From Glandiceps talaboti (lineage: Eukaryota > Hemichordata > Enteropneusta > Spengelidae): a DNA stretch of 64,000 bases. The translations under genes and the position numbers were made by a program. The stretch covers positions 17,160,257 to 17,224,256 of the forward strand of contig NC_135569.1 in the NCBI RefSeq assembly GCF_964340395.1, given 5' to 3'. This document shows positions 37,646-48,320 of this stretch, piece by piece. How positions within the stretch are numbered: position 1 is the first letter of the stretch; each line of letters opens with the position of its first letter. The notes under the pieces are model-generated. The model worked only from the letters and a program-made list of their open reading frames with translations, had not been told where the DNA came from and did no database searches.

Positions 37646-38777
37646 GATATATATATTTTTTTCCCTGTCTGCACAGTCAAGTAACTTGTTTTGTGAATGC
37701 ATGAGGCCAATGAGGTGAAGAAGCCGGGAACAAATAACCGATCTCTAGTCCAAAAGTGTTGCAAAAAGCTGTGAAACTTTAACAAACGTTGAATCGATGT
37801 AGTCATGACGTATGTATTCGACGATCGAGTTGTTGTGTTATTGTCGACCAGCACCATTATGAAACCCACTACACATCTTTTATAACTGGCTATCATGGTA
37901 TCAATAATTATAACGGGTTCAACATGATCACAATATTCCGAGTCCACCCTGTCATAAATTGTGGTCGTTTGCTATTTGTGCGAACAATGACCTGTTCTGA
38001 TGACGTTGGACAACATCCTTATTCTACGTCTTACTACAGTAGCAGATCTAACGAATAATGTAAATGTCTTGCACATCTCAAGAAAGAATGCGTAAATTTG
38101 CACAGACATGATCTGCTATCAGTTGATAATTGTTAGCATACTGACCCATAGCTTCCAAAATCAATTGACGTTCGGTATGTGTCACAGGAACCCGGATAAC
38201 ACGTCCGCACCCGGCCATTTTTGCATGACAATTCCCTGGAGCACGTGTTCGAATTACTTTGATAACTAATTCTAACATATTACATGAATTCTATATTTAA
38301 AAAGAATTAGAAGGAAAGTGAACAGATGGTTCAAATCATGCAAAACGTTCTCGTCTCAAGCTTGCAATTGCAAGCCCATCAACCAATCGCCATGTTCTTT
38401 TAATTTATTAACACCTGCAAACAGGTGTACAAGAAATGTATTATTAAATCTGTAAGCTTCTGATAATGAAATGCAAGTTACTTGACAATGGAAATGTTCT
38501 CTTTCACCCACTCAGGCTGAAGACGTTAAATATTGTCAATAGATTAATGAGGTTTTAGTCGATTTATACGTGGCATATATTTATGCTTACATTTGTATTT
38601 GCATATCAATAGTTGTCTGTCTGCATATATCGTTCGTCTACGCTTAGGTGAAAACCCACTATCTGAACAATTTCCCAACTAGACACCCAAGATAATACAC
38701 TTACCAAAGAGCATGGCAATCGGTACATGCAGGAAATTTAACTGGCAATTTGTTCATTTGTTTTTGTCTTTAAGTTG

Positions 38778-38789
38778 TGTGCGCGCGCA

Positions 38790-38821
<32 letters not shown>

Positions 38822-38829
38822 CGCGCGCC
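38778..38829. repeat. Alternating purine-pyrimidine tract (GC/CA)n
   Basis: GTGTGCGCGCGCACGCACGC and further CACGCACGC/CACACA/CGCGCGCC units, some 50 bp of strict or near-strict alternation. It replaces the plain (CA)n at the same place in other copies of this repeat family. Confidence 0.9.
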
Positions 38830-38873
38830 AGGTGATGCCTATAGCACTACTGAGCTTCAGTTCAGTTGTGCTA

Positions 38874-39398
38874 AAAAACCAAAAAGACTCGAAGTATCAC
38901 AATGTTTGGCAGTTTTTGGAGAGAGTTTAAAACAAAGGCATGCTTAATGGACAATAGTGGCAGAAGGAAGAGGGATTACGAGCCACATTCACACCTAATA
39001 CGATAGGCGTTGCTAGTCTGTTCTTTTAGTGGTCTGAAGACAAATCGCTTCATGTGAGTAGCAGCACTCGACAGGCATCATCGACAGCAATGAATCTCAC
39101 AAATTTCATGAACTGTTGTGTGAACATTACTTTGCTAATATTTTTCTAATCCCATTTGGTCGATTCAGCAAATACCACTACACAAAACTCTCACTTAGTA
39201 TTATGGATATATATATCATTGGACATTAATAGTGACATGAACATGTGGACATAAGAAAATCTTATCACATGTTGGTAAACATTGGAATTTACAGGAAATA
39301 TTGAGCATTTACAGGTTCATATACATGTGAAAATTTGACAGGGCCCATAGTGAAATGTAGAGCCTGCAAAGGTGTCTTTGAAACCAAGACTCTATTAG
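38874..39398. other. Intron 1 sequence, nothing recognised
   Basis: Unique-looking sequence between the copy D right end and the exon 1 relic. No frame of note. Confidence 0.5.
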
Positions 39399-39461
39399 CT
39401 GGATTTTTATTTTGAACTTGCCTGTAGTCTTTATGCATGTTGCATTATAATCTATTGTACA
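39399..39461 (-). pseudogene. Decayed partial copy of WDR33 exon 1 end plus intron start
   Basis: About 62 bp align to 51722-51786 with the same orientation. They cover the last 13-14 codons of exon 1 (reading TIDYNA-CIKT) and about 20 bp of the intron past the donor. Differences: a 2-bp deletion before the donor shifts the frame, and the donor GT is GC. The match fades near 39461, just before the foldback element at 39488. A partial direct duplication inside intron 1, 12.3 kb from the real exon. Confidence 0.7.
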
Positions 39462-39487
39462 CCCAGAGGCAACTGGAACGATCTCAT

Positions 39488-41173
39488 CAGGGCATGCCTT
39501 TTGAGGCGAGCGATCGCTCCGCTCGCCTACCGCTCGCGCAAATTAAAATCCACGAGAGCGATTTTCCACTCGCGTGGGCCTCAACCAACCTGTACAACAG
39601 CCTGATGTTATTTTATATCATTTTTCAATATGTGGTTACCATAAAAATCAACGTTTATTCGGTAAAATTACGTGGTGAGAGCGTGGAACACTTCCGTGTT
39701 CATAATCGTCGATCTCCAGCTGAAGTCAGCGCTGTCATTCATGACCTATTTAATGTATCTGAAATTTGCATTGTACTACCCTTATATGGGAAAAATAGTG
39801 ACGTATTCGAAGCGGGACATGCATGATGTCATGGCATATCATGAATATTGATCAGCTCAGTATACAGTGAGATTTCAACTTTCGCATCATTGCAAATTGC
39901 GCAATTACGATAGATACGATGACTGTTTGGAGTTCTCGTTTTGAGCAATCCATCGATGAGTTTAGTTTTAAATTCCGATCGGCGTAGTTTTGTTAGAACG
40001 TGGTTTTGGAGACCATCCTACGTGAATGTCTCCTCCGGAACATGAACAACAACTGCGATTTATAGTCGCTACACAAAGTACATGCCCAGAGTTCCGACAA
40101 TAGCTTGGCGATGTTTTGGAGGGCGTTGAAAGAATGACAATAAAATATTATAGGATCGATTATTTTACAAAATAAAAATAAAAATAATCTGTCGATATTT
40201 CTCGTGCAGTTTTCAGAGAAATTCCCGAGGCTTTTATTTCATAATCTCCAACACGCAGTTTCATTGTTTTTGTCCGATGATCTATTCAACTGCCGATCAC
40301 GTCTGTTTTACCTCCATGACTTTATCGACTGCTGTAACATATAAAATATTTGCTTGAATTTTCGCCTTGTCGTGATTTCTAAAACAAAGTAGGTCTGCTG
40401 CTCAGACGTGATAGGATCTCGCTACTTTAGTCGGCGACACCGGTCGTCCGTGTGCAGGTACTAGGTGGGGTTACGTGTGTTATTGTCTCGGATCGAGTGA
40501 ATGGTTACAAATTAGTCAAATTAGCAAGCAATTTAACGTCAACATCAAAGCTCAACATCAGAAGGCATTTGTCATCTGGGGTTCGTTAGTTTTTGTCAAT
40601 TCATTATAGTTTTGAACAATCTCAAGTTTGAATTAGCTGCATTTTAAGCGAAATAGAAGTGGTGGTTTCTTCAATGCCCTCCAAAACATGTACTTTGTAG
40701 CGACTATAAATTGTTCCGGGGGAGATATTCAGGTAGGATGTTTTTATAAAAACGTTCTAAGAAAACAAGACCAGTTAGAATTTGAAATTAAAAACCTAGT
40801 TTTCTATTGTAAGCTTACTACTTGTAGTCACAACAAAAAACTGAATATTTTTTCAAGATTTTGATGTGCACAGACTTAACAAAATTGTTGCAATAATAAT
40901 TGTTGTAGAAATAACCAAACAAACTGTTACTTATCAATATATTTTTGCATACATTTTTCAAATGTTTTTTTTTTTGTTTTTTTTTTGTTTTTTTTAATTT
41001 TTTTTTTTCGGAGCCAACTGGCCAAAAGTACAAATAGAAATGAAAATGAATTTTTTTCTTCACTCGCCTGACTATTGTCAGGAGAGGTATTAAATCACTC
41101 GCCTACCACTCGCCTGGATGGTTTCAGGAGAGTGATTTTTAGCTCTCCTGCCATTTTCAAAAGACATGCCCTG
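39488..41173. mobile_element. Foldback TIR element (CAGGGCATG family), copy 1
   Basis: Ends CAGGGCATGCCTTTTGA and, inverted, CAGGGCATGTCTTTTGA, with a perfect 6-bp flanking duplication TCTCAT (39482-39487 and 41174-41179). Inverted similarity runs deep: GTTTTGGAGGGCGTTGAA, ATAGTCGCTAC and TAGAACGT near 39990-40140 recur inverted near 40660-40770. Internal sequence matches 44460-46060. No transposase frame remains here. CAGGG ends suggest hAT-like, although hAT normally gives 8-bp duplications. Confidence 0.75.
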
Positions 41174-41705
41174 TCTCATGTGACACCCATGTGACCGTTG
41201 TACAATAGAGCATACGCTCATGACCTTTAGGTGAGTACTTCATGCTTTTATCCGCTTTCTTACCATTTGCTTTTTTTTTCATTCAGTAGATCAGTATTTG
41301 TTAAATGATCATTACGAGTATAATGCAACATGGTAATCATGTTTCCAGTTTTATAGTGTGTCTAAAACGAACATAAACCTTTTGTACTCGACAAGTCAAT
41401 GTTATCAATTTCTACATTTCCGGGTTTTCCAAGTCAGTCGTTTTAGCATAAAATTATGTATGCTTTTTTTACTTTTCAATTAATTATCATTATGAAGTTC
41501 ATGGTTCTGCAGAAATACCCTGTTTTATAATGTGTATAAATTGTCACTACTTTTTGTTGAGTTTCGATGTTTTCAAGATGGCGCACCAACCCATTGTGTG
41601 CATATTATTACACGCCAAGTCGCTTGTCCGTTGACAGCAGTCCTACTCATGCCAGCCGGTAGCTCTGGATGTATATGCAACGAGGTTCAACACATCTTCC
41701 CTCCG
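41174..41705. other. Intron 1 sequence, nothing recognised
   Basis: AT-rich stretch between the foldback element and the transposase relic. Its last part (about 41580-41705) may be scrambled 3' transposase sequence. Confidence 0.4.
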
Positions 41706-41937
41706 CTATGGTTCTTCACTGTGGTGGGTTGGACAATTGTCGACAACAAGCACATCGCCGGGTTGTAGTGCTTGGTATCCAATCTCTGACACAGAATCAA
41801 CGCAGTCCGTAATAAAATCTAAGTACTTGACAGAATCCAAGGCACCGGCAATAGTCTGTGCATTAATAATGCCATCAAGACCAACCAACAAATTTAGTGT
41901 TGTATTCGGCTTGAGAATAGTCCCGATTGCTAATTGA
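41706..41937 (-). pseudogene. DDE transposase fragment (Tc1/IS630-like)
   Basis: The minus-strand frame reads GTILKPNTTLNLLVGLDG, then GALDSVKYLDFITDCVDSV, then ALQPGDVLVVDNCPTHHSEE, and stops. VVDNCPTHH is the second catalytic Asp block (usually DNAPIHH) of DDE_3-type transposases. The rest of the domain, including the third acidic residue, is lost or scrambled after SEEP. No TIRs were recognised. About 75 residues of a ~300-residue domain remain, so it is dead. Confidence 0.7.
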
Positions 41938-42662
41938 TATTCATGCTAATTTGCATAATTAATATTCATGAATAAATTAATGGTACACTCAGGGTACATG
42001 GTGTATGATCAAAGTTGCCAACGAAAAAGTTAATTAGTTTTCTCAGAAAAGCTAAAATTGTTTCGAACTAAATATCCAAAGACGACTGCAGTTTCAAAAC
42101 TCTAAAAAGTTGCGTATACCCACACATACGCATCGCGTCTAGACGAAATTGCAAAATACATGTTTTCATCGTCATGCTATGTACGATGTCAAACAACTAA
42201 CTAAATTGTTTTCAGAATAAAATTGAACAGAAAACTAATAATCGGACACGTCAACACTTTATAAAAAGGTATATATGCAGTGTTCGAAATAACGCCTGTC
42301 CGGCAGTCCGAGACTGGCTATTTTTCCACCGGACTGGTAAAATAAAAAAGTTACCAGTCCGTCGGACAGGTTGAATTCAGCGTGGGTCGACAACTAACTT
42401 TGGGCGATCATACACATGTACTTCATAGACTGTGATGTGACACTGGCCGTCCTGGATAGCGCCTCCAACGCCATCTTTTGGCAACTCCTCAGTTCATGTA
42501 TTGCGAGTAAGAAACAAGTCGATTGGACAGAATGACGCACGACCTTGAAAATCAACCAATCAAAGTAGATTTTGCATGAGTTTTACAGCGCTGTAAAGTA
42601 CTGCGTCAATCAACGATAACATGGAATGGCGCGGTGGTGAGGTTTGAGGAATTATCAGAATT

Positions 42663-43279
42663 ATGCTCCGCAATTATCTTGGCCTACCAACTCTCCCGGC
42701 TAAACGAAGAACACCGGAGGAAACCTTAAGCGCAAACAGGGAGTATGATGCCACGAAACGTAAGAGAACAATTGTTCAGTCATGGAAAATTGAATTTAAA
42801 GATTGGTTAGTCACCGACGATAGTGCCCGCGAGCAGAAGTTGTACTGCAAATTATGCAGAACTGTGTACGCGCCCATTGCCAAAAAAACACAACATGCTG
42901 ACAAGTACAAAAAATATTCGAATGGTTCATTCGTGAGAGGCTCTACAAATCTCAGACACGAGGCTCTGAAAACACATGAAAATTCAGACGGGCATAAATA
43001 TGCCAAGCAATACCTCGATGCAAAAAATGCTGCTCCAGGTGAATCGGTAGCGGAAAGGGCACTGCAATCGATGAACACTGCAACAATTGATAAGCTGTCT
43101 AAACTCTTCAGAAATGCCCATGCTTTGGCAAAGAAATCCATGTTTAAGCTTACAGACTTTGGGGATGAGTATCTTGCAACAATTGTGGACCACTTCAGGG
43201 ACAAACTTGTACAGACTGGAGTGAATATTGGCACAATTGAAGCAGAATGGACTGTGCTAAAGCAAAATCTATACAATAA
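42663..43279 (+). CDS. hAT-derived protein exon 1 (TTF/BED-type zinc finger)
   Basis: Starts at ATG 42663 (MLRNYLGLPTLPAKRR). About residues 41-115 form a TTF/BED-like DNA-binding finger: W41..F45KDWL, YCKLCR with the Cys pair, KYSNGSFVRGSTNLRHEALK and H-ENSDGH as the His pair. An acidic/helical part follows (ERALQSMNTATIDKLSKLFR), then NAHALAKKSMFKLTDFGDEY and EAEWTVLK. The ZNF862-like family normally carries a ~300-residue RNase H-like DDE core between KKSMF and FGDEY; it is absent, without loss of frame. The donor AA|GTAAGT at 43279 joins in frame to 43483, forming an Asn codon. Confidence 0.8.
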
Positions 43280-43482
43280 GTAAGTTTACTTCATTGTTTG
43301 CTAGCAAAGGTTTGTTAAAAAATTGCTGATGTTCAAAGCAAAAAGTAGCATGGAGCATGGTACACCAGATGATCATTATTTTTGACTGTAGCTGTAAAAC
43401 ATTTTCTTTAAAAGTTCTGTGTCTTTGGATGGAAAATTAACATAAAAATGAAATAAACCCTGCCTAAATATTTTTTTTTCAG

Positions 43483-43972
43483 CCACCAAGTGCACAGTAT
43501 GTCATGGAAACTTGTGAACGAGCTGTACTACAACAAGTGCCCAAACTTTCTTGAAGTTGTGGATTTGATATTGTCACTACCAGCAGGTACCTCTGAGTGT
43601 GAGAGGGGATTTTCTCTCATGAAGATAACAAAAACCCAATACAGGAACAAACTGAAGAGTTCATCAATGACTCTGCTGATGACTGTTCAACTCCATTCAC
43701 CAGATATCAGTGAGTTTGACCCTACTCCTGCCATCCATCAGTGGAACCAGCATGCAAAGAGAAGGCCAAGCTTCATTGAAAGGAGTCACAGTAGGACCAG
43801 AGATCCAGAACAGGTGATTGATGAACTTCATGATGCAGCTGCTGTTTTACCTGAACATGAAGATGCCCATGACAAATCTGGAGATGCTTACAACCCAGAC
43901 TCAGACTATGACTCGGACTTCTCAGATCTGCTTGAAACAGATGATAGTACTGGTGATCTGTCTGATGTTTAG
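43483..43972 (+). CDS. hAT-derived protein exon 2 (hATC dimerisation domain)
   Basis: Acceptor TTTTTTTTTCAG before C at 43483; the 203-bp intron (43280-43482) is GT/AG. Encodes SMSWKLVNELYYNKCPNFLE, then LSLPAGTSECERGFSLMKIT, then YRNKLKSSSMTLLMTVQLHS, the hAT C-terminal dimerisation domain (CERGFS..M..K...R..L). The C-terminus is acidic (DSDYDSDFSDLLETDDSTGD) and ends at 43972. With exon 1 it gives 368 residues: zinc finger plus dimerisation domain and no catalytic triad. It could be an expressed repressor-type product or a defective copy. The intact frame across a clean splice argues against random decay. Confidence 0.8.
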
Positions 43973-44399
43973 CATGCAAAGCAAGCAAAACTGTGTACAT
44001 TGTGTACCTGTTTTCTCCCAGACTCATGACTTTAAATATATTATTGTATTATGTTATACATGGAAACTGACAGTATGAATTGTGAATACAAAGTAAAGTA
44101 CTGTATTGTGCAGTATGTACCTTGCAATTGATGATTGTTTACAAATAAAGGTTATTTAAAGAAAAAGATGATTCCATCCCATCTTCATTTGTTCACAGAC
44201 AAGGTAATAGCCTATTACTACAGTATAGGTAACTCTTAGTTGTATTTGATTTCGTTTAATTGCAAGGCATAATATCAGGACAGGTAAGTTTTTGGCAGGA
44301 CAGGCAACTTTTTAAAGTTACCAGTCCTGTTGACTAGTTGATATTTTCCACGAATTTCGAACACTGATATACGGCTGGCATACTTTTTTGACGACGCTG

Positions 44400-46060
44400 A
44401 AGAATGCTAGTCGAAAGTCTGCTATCGTATGCATTGCTCAAAAACGGCCATTTTCAGGGCCACCACTAATCGCAATGCACAAAAGAATGACAATAAAAAA
44501 AGATCGATTATTTTACAAAATAAAAGTAAAAATAATCTGTCGATATTTTTCCATCTTATCTTATAATTCTCATGCAGTTTTCAGAGAAACTCCCAGGGTT
44601 TTTATTTCATACATGTCCAACACGCAGTTTCATTGTTTTTGTCATATATTCAACTGCCAACCACGTCTGTGTTACCTCCATGACTTTATCAACTGCTGTA
44701 ACATATATTTGCTTGAATTTTCGCCTTGTCGTGATTTCTAAAACAAAGTAGGTCTGCTGCTCAGACGTGAACAGATTTCGTTACTTTAGTCGGCGACGGC
44801 AGTCATCCGTGTGCAGGTACTAGGTGGGGTTACGTGTTTTATTGTCTCAGAGTGAATGGTTACAAATTAGTCAATCAAAGCAAGCAATTTACTGTTCAAA
44901 AAGTTAGTGACATATGCGTAAATAAGACCTGTGTTTCGCGTGGGCTATTTCATTCGTTTATAATGGCGACAGCTCCAAAGATATAAAGTGTCCAGCTAGT
45001 GACTTTTTTTAAATGGTCTGTGGGCGATACAATCGGGTATCGTGTTGATAATTCAGAAACTAGCAGGCAAATGGTCACTGAAGTGTACTGCAAAGTTTGT
45101 GCAAAATTTATTGATAAAATACTGGCAGACTCCACGATCAGAGGCCAGGTAAAAAAACGATGTACAAATCTACGCAACCGGTACAAACTGTGTGACTAAG
45201 TTCAACGTCAGGAGCCATTTGTCATCTGGGTACGTTAGTTTTTGTCAATTCATTATAGTTTTGAACAATCTCAAGTTTGAATTAGCTGCATTTTAAGCGA
45301 AATAGTAGTGATGGTTTCTTCCATGCCCTCCAAAACATCGACAAGATATTGTCGGAACTCTGGGCATTTGCTTTGTAACGACTACACATGTAAATCGCAG
45401 TTGTTGTTTCGGAGAAGATATTCACGTAGGATATTTTTATAAAACATTCTAAGAAAACTAGACCACTCAGAATTTAACATTAAAAACCCATTTTTTCTAT
45501 TGTACTACTTGTAGTCAAAACAAAAAACTGAATATTTTTTCAAGATTTTGATGTGCACAGACTGAACAAAATTGTTGCAATAATAATTGTGGTACAAATA
45601 ATCCAAACGAACTGTTACTTATAAATATATTTTTGCATACATTTTTTAATTTTTTTTTATAATTTTTTTTATTCAGAGCCAACAGGCCAAAAACCCACTT
45701 ACAGGTCTGACTATACAAACACTGAAACAAACAAACAGGTAAAGCACAATCTTCTGAGTGTACAGAATAATTGTTGAACAATTGTTGAAGACAATAATTC
45801 AGTACTGACAGTTCACATACTTACCTGACTTCTGACAGTCTTCTGAGTGTAATGGATAATTGTTGAACAATTTATTGTTGAATGAAGACAATGAAATGTC
45901 ATTTCATTTGAAAATACAAATAGAAATGATAATTGTTTTGTTTTTTTCACTCGCCTGACTACTTTCAGGGGAGCTATTAAATCACTTGCCTACAACTTGC
46001 CTGGATGGTTTCAAGAAAGTGATTTTTAGCTCTCCTGCCATTTTCAAAAGACATGCCCTG
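44400..46060. mobile_element. Foldback TIR element (CAGGGCATG family), copy 2
   Basis: From about 44455 it matches copy 1 from about 40130 (GATCGATTATTTTACAAAAT; TAATCTGTCGATATTT) and ends at 46060 with TCAAAAGACATGCCCTG. Unlike copy 1 it holds an extra ~290 bp (about 44900-45190) with a zinc-finger relic, so copy 1 is an internally deleted form. The left TIR was not found. The hAT-type element at 42278-44366 lies just left of the match, possibly having inserted near its start. Confidence 0.65.
44955..45199 (+). pseudogene. BED-type zinc-finger relic of a transposase
   Basis: The frame reads FFKWSVGDTIGYRVDN, then VTEVYCKVCAKFIDKI, then STIRGQVKKRCTNLRNRYKL. VYCKVCAKF resembles the Cys pair of BED fingers at the N-terminus of hAT-type transposases. 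A run of seven T at about 45004 appears to have broken the frame (CPASDFF before the run, KWSVGD after). No catalytic domain follows. It sits in the part of copy 2 that copy 1 lacks. Confidence 0.5.
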
Positions 46061-46261
46061 CACCATGTGTACATTTCCTTCTAAATGTAGTACAATGTAG
46101 TTTAAATTACAGATGTTCCATGGTAAGACAACCACAACCATTACGCATAGATTCTCTGGTGCCCTATTCTAAATTGGCTTTGCAAGTTTGGCTAATTGTA
46201 TCGAAAATATAAATGCAGATTTATTCGCATTTGGGGATTTGGCGAGCGGGCAGCAGAAACA

Positions 46262-47085
46262 CTGCAACCCTGTTTGCAATATACGCAATCATTTCGCTGT
46301 TGCTATTGGCATGGTCATGTTCCTAGACATATTTTCAGACATTTTTGAATGTTCATTCACTTGTCTATGAATCCCTGATGTTATCTTTGCAATATACGCA
46401 CTCATTTGGCTGTTGCTATGGGCGCGGTCTTGCTAGGTATATTTGCATACATTTTTTTTGAATGTTTATTCATTTGTCTATATACGTCGTTATCTTTGCA
46501 ATATACTTGATCATTTGGCTGTTGCTATGAGCGTGATCTTGTTGCTACATGTAGGCACACTTGAATACATTTTTTGAATGTTTATTCAATTGTTTATCAA
46601 TTCCTTTTATCTTTGCAATATCAGTGATCATTTGGCTGTTGCCATGGGCATGGTCTTGTTGCCAGGCATATTTGCATACACTTTTTGAATGTTTGTTCAC
46701 TTGTCTAAGAATCCCTGTTATCTTTCTGAAATGCACTACTGTTTGGCTATTGCTATGGGTGTGGTCATGGTTGCTAGGGATACTTGCATACATTTTTTGA
46801 ATGTTTACTCACTTGCCTACCAGATGTTATTTAATCAAAATATACTGCCATTTGGTTGTTGCTAAGGGTGTTGTCATGGTTGCTAGGGCCAATTACATAA
46901 CTATGACACACTCACAATTTGCAGACTTACAGTAACACTTTCAGAATCATAACCAAATTTCATCCCAGGTAGTTTGAGAGGCAAGGCTCAATACCACAAT
47001 CACTCTCATCGGCTACAAGACTGATAGACAGACTGACAGACAGACAGACATTTTACCTTGAACCAACCAACCTGTAGTTCTTTGT
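46262..47085 (+). mobile_element. Dispersed TIR repeat family, copy E (partial)
   Basis: Six ~110-bp units with the GCTGTTGCTATGGGC-type core (about 46300, 46415, 46524, 46637, 46748, 46858), then a diverged 3' end with GACAGACAGACAGACA. Neither TAGCACAACTG terminus is seen. It lies directly upstream of the LINE fragment. Confidence 0.65.
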
Positions 47086-47156
47086 TAAAGTTAGGTAGAC
47101 AAAGTTTCCAAGCAACCTCAAGGAGAGATTAAGTCCAGTGCCATTTACACACACTT

Positions 47157-48258
47157 GCCATTTACACTTCGCCACTTGGAAATTTAATACGCCGACACAA
47201 CCTGGATTTTCACTTTTACGCTGATGATAGCCAACTGTACTTATGCTTCCACATCAGACAATTACAAGACAACATCAATCAGATGGAAATCGCTGTTTCT
47301 GATATTCATAGTTGGATGTCATCTAATCTACTCAAGCTGAATTCTGATAAGACGGAACTGATTTTCTTTGGGTCTAAACAAAACTTGTTAAAACTGGATA
47401 CATCTAGCCTTGAAATAAATGGTTGCAAAATTTCGGCAATGACATCTGTTAGAAACCTTGGTGCAATCTTGGATAGCTACATGAATATGGATGACCAAGT
47501 CAAGTTCACATGTAAATCAGCAAATTACCACTTACGTAACATTGAGAAGATCAGAAGATATTTGGATAGGAACACCAGTGAACGCCTTGTACATGCATTT
47601 ATAACATCAAAGCTTGACTTTAGCAATGGTCTACTGTGTGGAATCTCAAAAAGGTCCATCACAAAACTACAAATGATTCAAAATACCGCAGCGAGAATTG
47701 TCACCATGAAGAAGAAATATGATCACATTACTGAAGTGCTGTTTGAGCTTCACTGGTTACCAGTTGAACATCGGATTGAATACAAGATACTGTTGCTCAC
47801 ATTTCGCGCCTTAAATGGACTTGCTCCAACTTACATTTGTGACCTTGTAACTCGCTATTGTCCTACCCGCACTCTCAGATCTATGGATCAATGTCTACTG
47901 ACACCGACGTCAGTTAACACCAAGTCTTACAGTCAACGTGCCATTTCACATGCTGCTCCTAAACTCTGGAATTGTTTGCCAACAGAACTTAGACTTTGTA
48001 ACTCTGTTGACATTTTTAAACGAAAACTGAAGACTCATCTTTTTATGAAGGCGTATGCCTAGTTTTAATTTTGTTTCATTAGTTGCTACTTTTATCTATG
48101 AACTTTGAACTTGTGGGACTTTGAACGTTTTTAACTTTTATCCCTTTTCAGTATGTATTCCTTTCACCTTTTTAGTTTTGTTCAGCGCCTCTGAGCAAAC
48201 CCTATTTGTTATACTGGCGCTCTATAAATGTTATTATTATTATTATTATTATTTATTA
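47157..48258 (+). mobile_element. 5'-truncated LINE (CR1/L2-like) with (ATT)n tail
   Basis: An open frame through 48062 starts within RT: PLGNLIRRHNLDFHFYADDS with the catalytic YADD box at 47217-47228. It continues DIHSWMSSNLLKLNSDKTEL, VRNLGAILDSYMNMDDQVK, LQMIQNTAARIV, LHWLPVEHRIEYKILLLTF and HAAPKLWNCLPTELR, the usual C-terminal landmarks of this LINE group. The 3' UTR ends GCGCTCTATAAATG followed by (TTA/ATT)n at about 48228-48258, typical of L2/CR1-like tails. The coding part is intact from YADD to the stop, so a fairly recent 5'-truncated insertion. It is antisense to WDR33. Confidence 0.88.
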
Positions 48259-48320
48259 CATTATGTTTAAGTGTACATGCAGAGGTTGATAATTTTTTTC
48301 ATAATTATGTTTATTTTGCC

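Larger units (their letters stand above)
33941..38659. mobile_element. 4.7-kb TIR element inserted at a TA
   Basis: Ends GCGGGTTTTCACCTAAGC and, inverted, GTGGGTTTTCACCTAAGC, flanked by TA on both sides (33939-33940 and 38660-38661). The inverted similarity extends about 150 bp (GACGTTAAATATTGTCAA near both ends). Internally it has a diverged direct repeat (34160-34850 and 36235-37190), a 151-bp tandem block (35262-36200) and ~150-bp units at 37190-37640. No transposase is recognised. TA target sites fit Tc1/mariner-like movement but do not prove it. Confidence 0.75.
32847..38873 (+). mobile_element. Dispersed TIR repeat family, copy D, split by an insertion
   Basis: The left part 32847-33940 carries about seven TTGCTATGGGCGTGG-type units. 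The right part 38660-38873 carries the matching 3' section and ends CAGTTCAGTTGTGCTA. The break falls inside ATTTTGATT..TGAACAATTTCC, which is continuous in copies B and C. The 4719 bp between are a separate TIR element. Confidence 0.8.
42278..44366 (+). mobile_element. hAT-type element with 13-bp TIRs
   Basis: Ends CAGTGTTCGAAAT and ATTTCGAACACTG, a perfect 13-bp TIR of the hAT type (CAGTG). Flanks ATATATG and ATATACG agree at 6 of 7 bases, a decayed target duplication. Subterminal GGACTGGTAA/TTACCAGTCC motifs recur in both ends. It contains a two-exon gene (42663-43972) and an AATAAA at about 44143. 2089 bp is short for an autonomous hAT, and the gene lacks the catalytic core. Confidence 0.85.

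Noticed and set aside
38078-38278. Minus-strand frame with a possible helix-turn-helix
   Set aside because: 66 codons inside a repeat-rich TIR element; similarity to Myb-like helices too weak to support.
46188-46800. Hydrophobic short frames in the TTGCTATGGGC units
   Set aside because: They arise from the tandem units of the dispersed repeat and recur in all copies out of frame with each other.
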